Shown here: one piece after another, positions 7,357 through 10,286 of the stretch | How the letters are laid out: the number at the start of each line of letters is the position of its first letter | How positions within the stretch are numbered: the stretch's first letter is position 1 | Origin: Conoideocrella luteorostrata | Lineage: Eukaryota; Ascomycota; Sordariomycetes; Hypocreales; Clavicipitaceae | Direction of reading: 5' to 3' | Assembly: GCA_032433595.1 (NCBI GenBank) | Contig: JASWJB010000618.1 | Coordinates: forward strand, 1-10,286 | Length of the DNA stretch: 10,286 bases | The notes under the pieces: model-generated | Told to the model about the DNA's origin: nothing | The model's input: the letters and a program-made list of their open reading frames with translations, nothing else | Databases searched by the model: none | Made by a program: the position numbers and the translations under genes

Positions 7357-8006
7357 CTAAAGCTAAAGAAGAAAAGAGAAGAGCAAGCCCAAGGCTCACC
7401 TGGAGCCTGCACATTCAAGTGGCAAAGTGGCAACTTAGGCGAAATGAACCTAATTACACCCGGGTCCACACTATCGGGCATAGGCTTCGCAATCGTGTCA
7501 AGTGGGACCCGAGAAAGTAAACAACTAAGAATTCAAGGTCACGATCTCGGTTAGGCAAAATTATAGTCGCAGTGCTTCCGCATTCGCATTTTTTAAACCA
7601 CCTGTTCTCGAGTGAACTGTTAAACTTGTCGCACAAATAGACAGAAAATTCATGGCAACCATTAGACGAAAATAAAGTAGTTACAGCAATCCGCGATTGG
7701 CATAACTTGGTCACGGCACCTGTTGAACTAGAGATGCTACAGCATTTCGCGCTTAATACAGTAGCTAGTCCTATCCTCTCTTCGGGTGTCGAATGCTCAT
7801 ATCATTGATATGGTGGCTCTATAGTCGAAGGGATAACTTCTCACTGATTGCTACAGCTTTTTTCTCTCGTGACAGTCGACCTCAGCAAAACATATATTGT
7901 GAGGCCATGATCGAACTGTCTCAACAAATGAGTCTCAATAAGCAGAAATTTGATCGCAAGCTCATATTTAGTAGATAATGTGTGACAGTGAAATATTAAC
8001 GCTAGA

Positions 8007-8066
8007 TGTTTTATTGCGGGACGGTTCATGTTGTATACCAGACTGTTTTATTGCCCAACGGTTCAT
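8007..8066 (+). repeat. Two 23-bp direct repeats, 37-bp period
   Basis: TGTTTTATTGCGGGACGGTTCAT-type sequence at 8007-8029 recurs at 8044-8066 with three mismatches in the middle. This is a small local duplication of unknown role. Confidence 0.55.
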
Positions 8067-8338
8067 TTGTGGGGCCAAAATTACGATAATAACCTTCCGG
8101 GCGTAAACTAGATTTTAAAACTGTTAGAACCCCCTGGCGCGAAAACCATCGTGACCCTGACGTCCTGCAAACCTAAATCTACGACCGCGCCGCCCCGTAA
8201 CCGTCGCGAGGGGTCGTGACGCAGACAATGACTGTCAGTGTAGACGTCCCATAAGCCTGCCAATATAAAACAGCGACTGGGTTTATCTGTAGGAAGCACA
8301 GGGCTTCGGGTGACGGAGGGTATCGATACCGGAAGGTG

Positions 8339-8362
8339 AAGCAAAACAATAAGCAAAACAAT
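8339..8362 (+). repeat. 12-bp perfect tandem duplication
   Basis: AAGCAAAACAAT occurs twice in a row at 8339-8350 and 8351-8362, a few bases before the left edge of the third hairpin/CACGTG repeat. Replication slippage or an insertion-associated duplication would both explain it. Confidence 0.65.
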
Positions 8363-8369
8363 TCCATTC

Positions 8370-8493
8370 ATTCGTGACTATTTAAAAAAGAAGTAGAAGA
8401 AAAAGAGGAATGCCTCTAAGCGCGCCGTATAAAAGAGGCGCGCTGGGGTGGCCACGTGACCTTGTCTGTGAGCCTTGACGGGATATTCCGACA
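8370..8493 (+). repeat. Hairpin/CACGTG repeat, copy 3 (solitary)
   Basis: This is a diverged copy of 1-122: TTCGT, A/G-rich tract, hairpin at 8419-8444 with perfect stem AGCGCGCC/GGCGCGCT and loop GTATAAAAGA, CACGTG at 8453-8458 (8 bp after the hairpin rather than 13), then ATTCCGACA. No inverted partner is visible in the window. It lies about 100 bp beyond the stop of the secreted-protein gene on the opposite strand. Confidence 0.6.
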
Positions 8494-8596
8494 TTATCCC
8501 TTGGGAACAATCAAAGCCGTCACACCCTGTGGTAGCGGCATCATTGCCATTCGGTCCTGTTATCTCATGGCTATTGGCATCTGCGCGCTTGTCTTT

Positions 8597-9226
8597 TTAG
8601 TTGAGAGTGTTCTCTTGCTGGCCGGAAGTGCTCTCCTTGTTTTTTTTGGCTATCTTCTTATCAACGACAGCTTCGCACATTGACTGAACTTCGTTTTGGT
8701 ATTTGGCACAGTAATTTGGGACAAAATTACTGGTCTCTTGTGTCCAAAAAGCGCATTTCTCGGGTGAAAGTTTCTCGCCGAATGACTCAAACTGATTTAT
8801 ACTATTTTCAAGGCCTGCCCTGCATTTGGCCTTACTGGAGTTGTCCGGGCTGGCAGTGCTCTCTGTGTCCTTTTTTGCTATCTTCTCAGCGACAATAGCT
8901 TCGCACATTGAGTCAACTTCGTTTTGGTATTCGGCACAGTCTTGTGGGACAAAATTACTCGTCTCTTGTATCCAAAAAGCGCATTTCGCTGGTGAAAGTT
9001 TCTCGTCGAATGACTCAAACTGATTTATACTAATTTCAAGGCCTGCCCTGCATTTGGTCTTACTAGGACTATCAGAGCTGGAGTTTTCCGGGGCTGGCAG
9101 ATTAGTGACAGCTGACGTAGGACTTATTTGCGCCTCTTCAAACCCCGTAGTAATACGCTTTATTCTATCATGAAGCAAAGCGCAACTGACGGTGATGACG
9201 AGGTTAAAGAGAAAGGCGCATTTCAT
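8597..9226 (-). CDS. Secreted two-domain cysteine-patterned protein (candidate effector)
   Basis: This intronless frame gives 209 residues from the ATG at 9226 (A at -3). An in-frame ATG at 9325 is rejected because the signal peptide starts at the inner Met. Residues 1-18 (MKCAFLFNLVITVSCALL) are a classic secretion signal, and Lys23-Arg24 is a possible Kex2 processing site. A Ser/Pro-rich linker follows. Two domains then repeat with a period of 76 residues: cysteines at 59, 82, 97 and 108 and again at 135, 158, 173 and 184, both with spacing C-x22-C-x14-C-x10-C. The domains share KCRAGLE, SINQFESF, KCAFW, QETSNFVP, YQNEV and SMCEA, about 79 percent by hand count. Four cysteines each would allow two disulfides per domain. 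Small size, secretion, cysteine pattern and repeat-rich neighbourhood fit a fungal host-interaction protein, but no known family is recognised. Confidence 0.8.
   Translation of the reverse strand: MKCAFLFNLVITVSCALLHDRIKRITTGFEEAQISPTSAVTNLPAPENSSSDSPSKTKCRAGLEISINQFESFDEKLSPAKCAFWIQETSNFVPQDCAEYQNEVDSMCEAIVAEKIAKKDTESTASPDNSSKAKCRAGLENSINQFESFGEKLSPEKCAFWTQETSNFVPNYCAKYQNEVQSMCEAVVDKKIAKKNKESTSGQQENTLN
8627..9070 (-). repeat. In-gene tandem duplication, 228-bp period
   Basis: The two coding units (about 8627-8847 and 8855-9070) align without gaps at an offset of exactly 228 bp, or 76 codons. Nucleotide identity by eye is near 89 percent, so the duplication is fairly recent or has been kept alike by conversion. 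Confidence 0.8.
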
Positions 9227-9382
9227 TGTGGTTGTTGATATAAGATGTATATCCAAAGACAAGTTCTGCGCACAAAATGCTGAAAATAGTGAAATAGTGA
9301 TAAGCTCCTGATTGCTGATTTTCACGATACGAAGGGACGATTTACTCTATTCGATTAAGCTACGAATGGAAGCCAAGCCACA

Positions 9383-9390
9383 TATTTATA
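9383..9390 (-). promoter_or_regulatory. TATA box of the secreted-protein gene
   Basis: The minus strand reads TATAAATATG about 157 bp before the chosen ATG at 9226. The intervening leader is AT-rich and ends CAACAACCACA just before the start codon, a typical fungal context. Confidence 0.5.
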
Positions 9391-10286
9391 GCAGAATAGA
9401 CCCTGTCTGCGGAGGGAATGGACTTATAAAAGTGGATTGTAAGCTGTAGGGTTAGGATTGAGATAATGCCTTGAAATATTGTATTGTGATGGGTGTTCAA
9501 CAAAAATGAAACTGATTGAATGTGATTTGAGTTTCCTTGACTCTTGCGAACTACAGCTTTCGGGTTGCTCTATTTTACGACAAGAGGGGTTAGTATTATA
9601 CATTGGTCCTTCTACTCGTGGATAGTTTAGTTAAACCATAATCGGTTGGGAAGCATAAATGTAGTATGGTGGTAGGCCCGGATCCAGTAGTAGATTTAGC
9701 TCTAGTCTTGCCAAAGTCGTTAGTGGCTTTTTGTGCTTATGGTTACATGAACATCATTTTGAGTTTGTCTCTCGCTGAGCTAAGTAGCGTTAAAACGAAA
9801 ATCAAAGCGGTGCAAGTTTGTACGGGGCACCGGAGGTATTGTTCTGCGCCCGCTTTCTGACATGGTTGACATGTTCCAGAATGAGAGCTAGTACGGACTT
9901 TCGCATTCCTGGTATGGGCATGGGAGAGCTAGCTTTTGGTGGGTCACGCCGTCAGGTGGCCGTTTCATCAACCACTACGTGTTCCTCTTGTTAGTGTGGC
10001 TAACAGAGAGACCGTTTGTCAGACGGTCTGAAGGTGGTCTGGGAAGTTGCCGACCGACCGCCGAAAACCTCAGACGGTCTGACCCGACCGAAAACCTTAG
10101 ACAGTCTGACCCGCTGTGGGCGCGTTACTATCTTTAGGGAGTAAGCCGACTTGTAACGCTATTGTGCGCTTGCCACTTGAGGAGGGCCTGATCCAACCAG
10201 TTAGACGTGGACCTGGCAAAGCCGTTGTATATGCAGCAGTGAATGCTTTAATCCACCATACTTATAGCACGACAGCCGTTTACGCC
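9391..10286. other. Intergenic stretch, no supported gene
   Basis: The only ATG frame of any length is 9666-9860 (plus, 64 residues), without recognised motif. A single telomere-like AGGGTTAGG occurs at about 9449 but is not repeated. The right part holds the palindromic 11-mer cluster described below. Confidence 0.35.
10009..10112. repeat. Cluster of near-palindromic CAGACGGTCTG units
   Basis: CAGACGGTCTG, an odd-length palindrome centred on G, occurs at 10020-10030 and 10071-10081, and as TAGACAGTCTG at 10098-10108. The last two sit in a larger direct repeat of form CGACCG, AAAACCT, (C/T)AGAC(G/A)GTCTGACCC. The first is also part of an inverted repeat AGACCGT/ACGGTCT (10009-10029, 7-nt loop). 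Confidence 0.6.

Larger units (their letters stand above)
7357..8369. other. Intergenic with short duplications, no supported gene
   Basis: No frame has a recognisable domain. A GC-rich patch at about 8130-8250 stands out from AT-rich surroundings. Short direct repeats at 8007 and 8339 are listed separately. A minus-strand frame (8108-8371) starts with a hydrophobic stretch but is otherwise unconvincing. Confidence 0.35.

Noticed and set aside
7061..7414. Minus-strand frame starting with a signal-like sequence
   Set aside because: Most of it is translated from the decayed repeat array and the dispersed repeat, so the hydrophobic start is likely accidental.
8108..8371. Minus-strand 87-residue frame with a hydrophobic N-terminus
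   Set aside because: It could pass as a signal peptide, but the first part derives from simple AAGCAAAACAAT duplication and the rest has no domain or cysteine pattern; I regard it as chance.
8456..8683. Plus-strand frame with hydrophobic C-terminal half
   Set aside because: It starts at a GTG inside the repeat's CACGTG and then runs antisense through the secreted-protein gene.
9446..9456. Telomere-like GGGTTAGG
   Set aside because: Only one unit, so no evidence for a telomere or interstitial telomeric tract.
1..10286. tRNA, rRNA or CRISPR array
   Set aside because: I found no tRNA-like T-arm with a matching acceptor stem, no rRNA motifs, and no regular identical repeats with unique spacers; the context is eukaryotic.

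Overview
The window reads as a gene-poor, repeat-rich accessory stretch of a filamentous ascomycete (Pezizomycotina) genome. The evidence is eukaryotic. One gene on the minus strand only becomes continuous when two short GT-AG introns (58 and 72 nt, with CTAAC- and CTAAG-like branch sites) are removed. TATA boxes and A-at-minus-3 start contexts precede the better genes. There are no operons or bacterial ribosome binding sites, and a fungal-type FAR1/MULE transposon relic is present. The species cannot be named from the sequence alone.

Layout: (a) 1-1636 is a candidate inverted-repeat element. Its arms, about 120 bp each, carry a TATA-in-loop hairpin followed by CACGTG. Its interior holds the C-terminal part of an ATP-grasp ligase gene that begins abruptly inside the left arm. 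(b) 1850-2807 (minus) is a three-exon gene for a polytopic membrane protein, possibly wax-synthase/MBOAT-like and perhaps shortened at its C-terminus, which lies about 200 bp from the outer edge of that element. (c) 2808-4050 is intergenic, with a perfect hairpin, a 14-bp palindrome and a hexanucleotide microsatellite. (d) 4115-4357 (plus) is a small gene candidate with a pyrimidine-rich leader. (e) 4358-5961 has no gene I can support. (f) 5962-6575 (minus) is a frameshifted FAR1-type DNA-binding domain relic of a MULE-like transposase. (g) 7024-7217 is a decayed short-period repeat array, followed by a 45-bp segment shared with position 1712. (h) 8370-8493 is a third, solitary copy of the hairpin/CACGTG repeat. 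(i) 8597-9226 (minus) is the clearest intact gene: a secreted protein with two tandem 76-residue domains, each with four cysteines at identical spacing. It is a good candidate host-interaction or effector-type protein. (j) 9391-10286 is non-coding as far as I can see, with clustered copies of a near-palindromic 11-mer.

The genes do not form an evident pathway. The theme is a mobile-element-rich neighbourhood in which a fast-changing, internally duplicated secreted protein sits about 100 bp from one copy of a repeat family whose other two copies frame a captured gene fragment. The most notable structural signal is that all three repeat copies keep the same hairpin geometry (8-bp stem, 10-nt loop, TATA sequence in or next to the loop), although the stem sequences differ.
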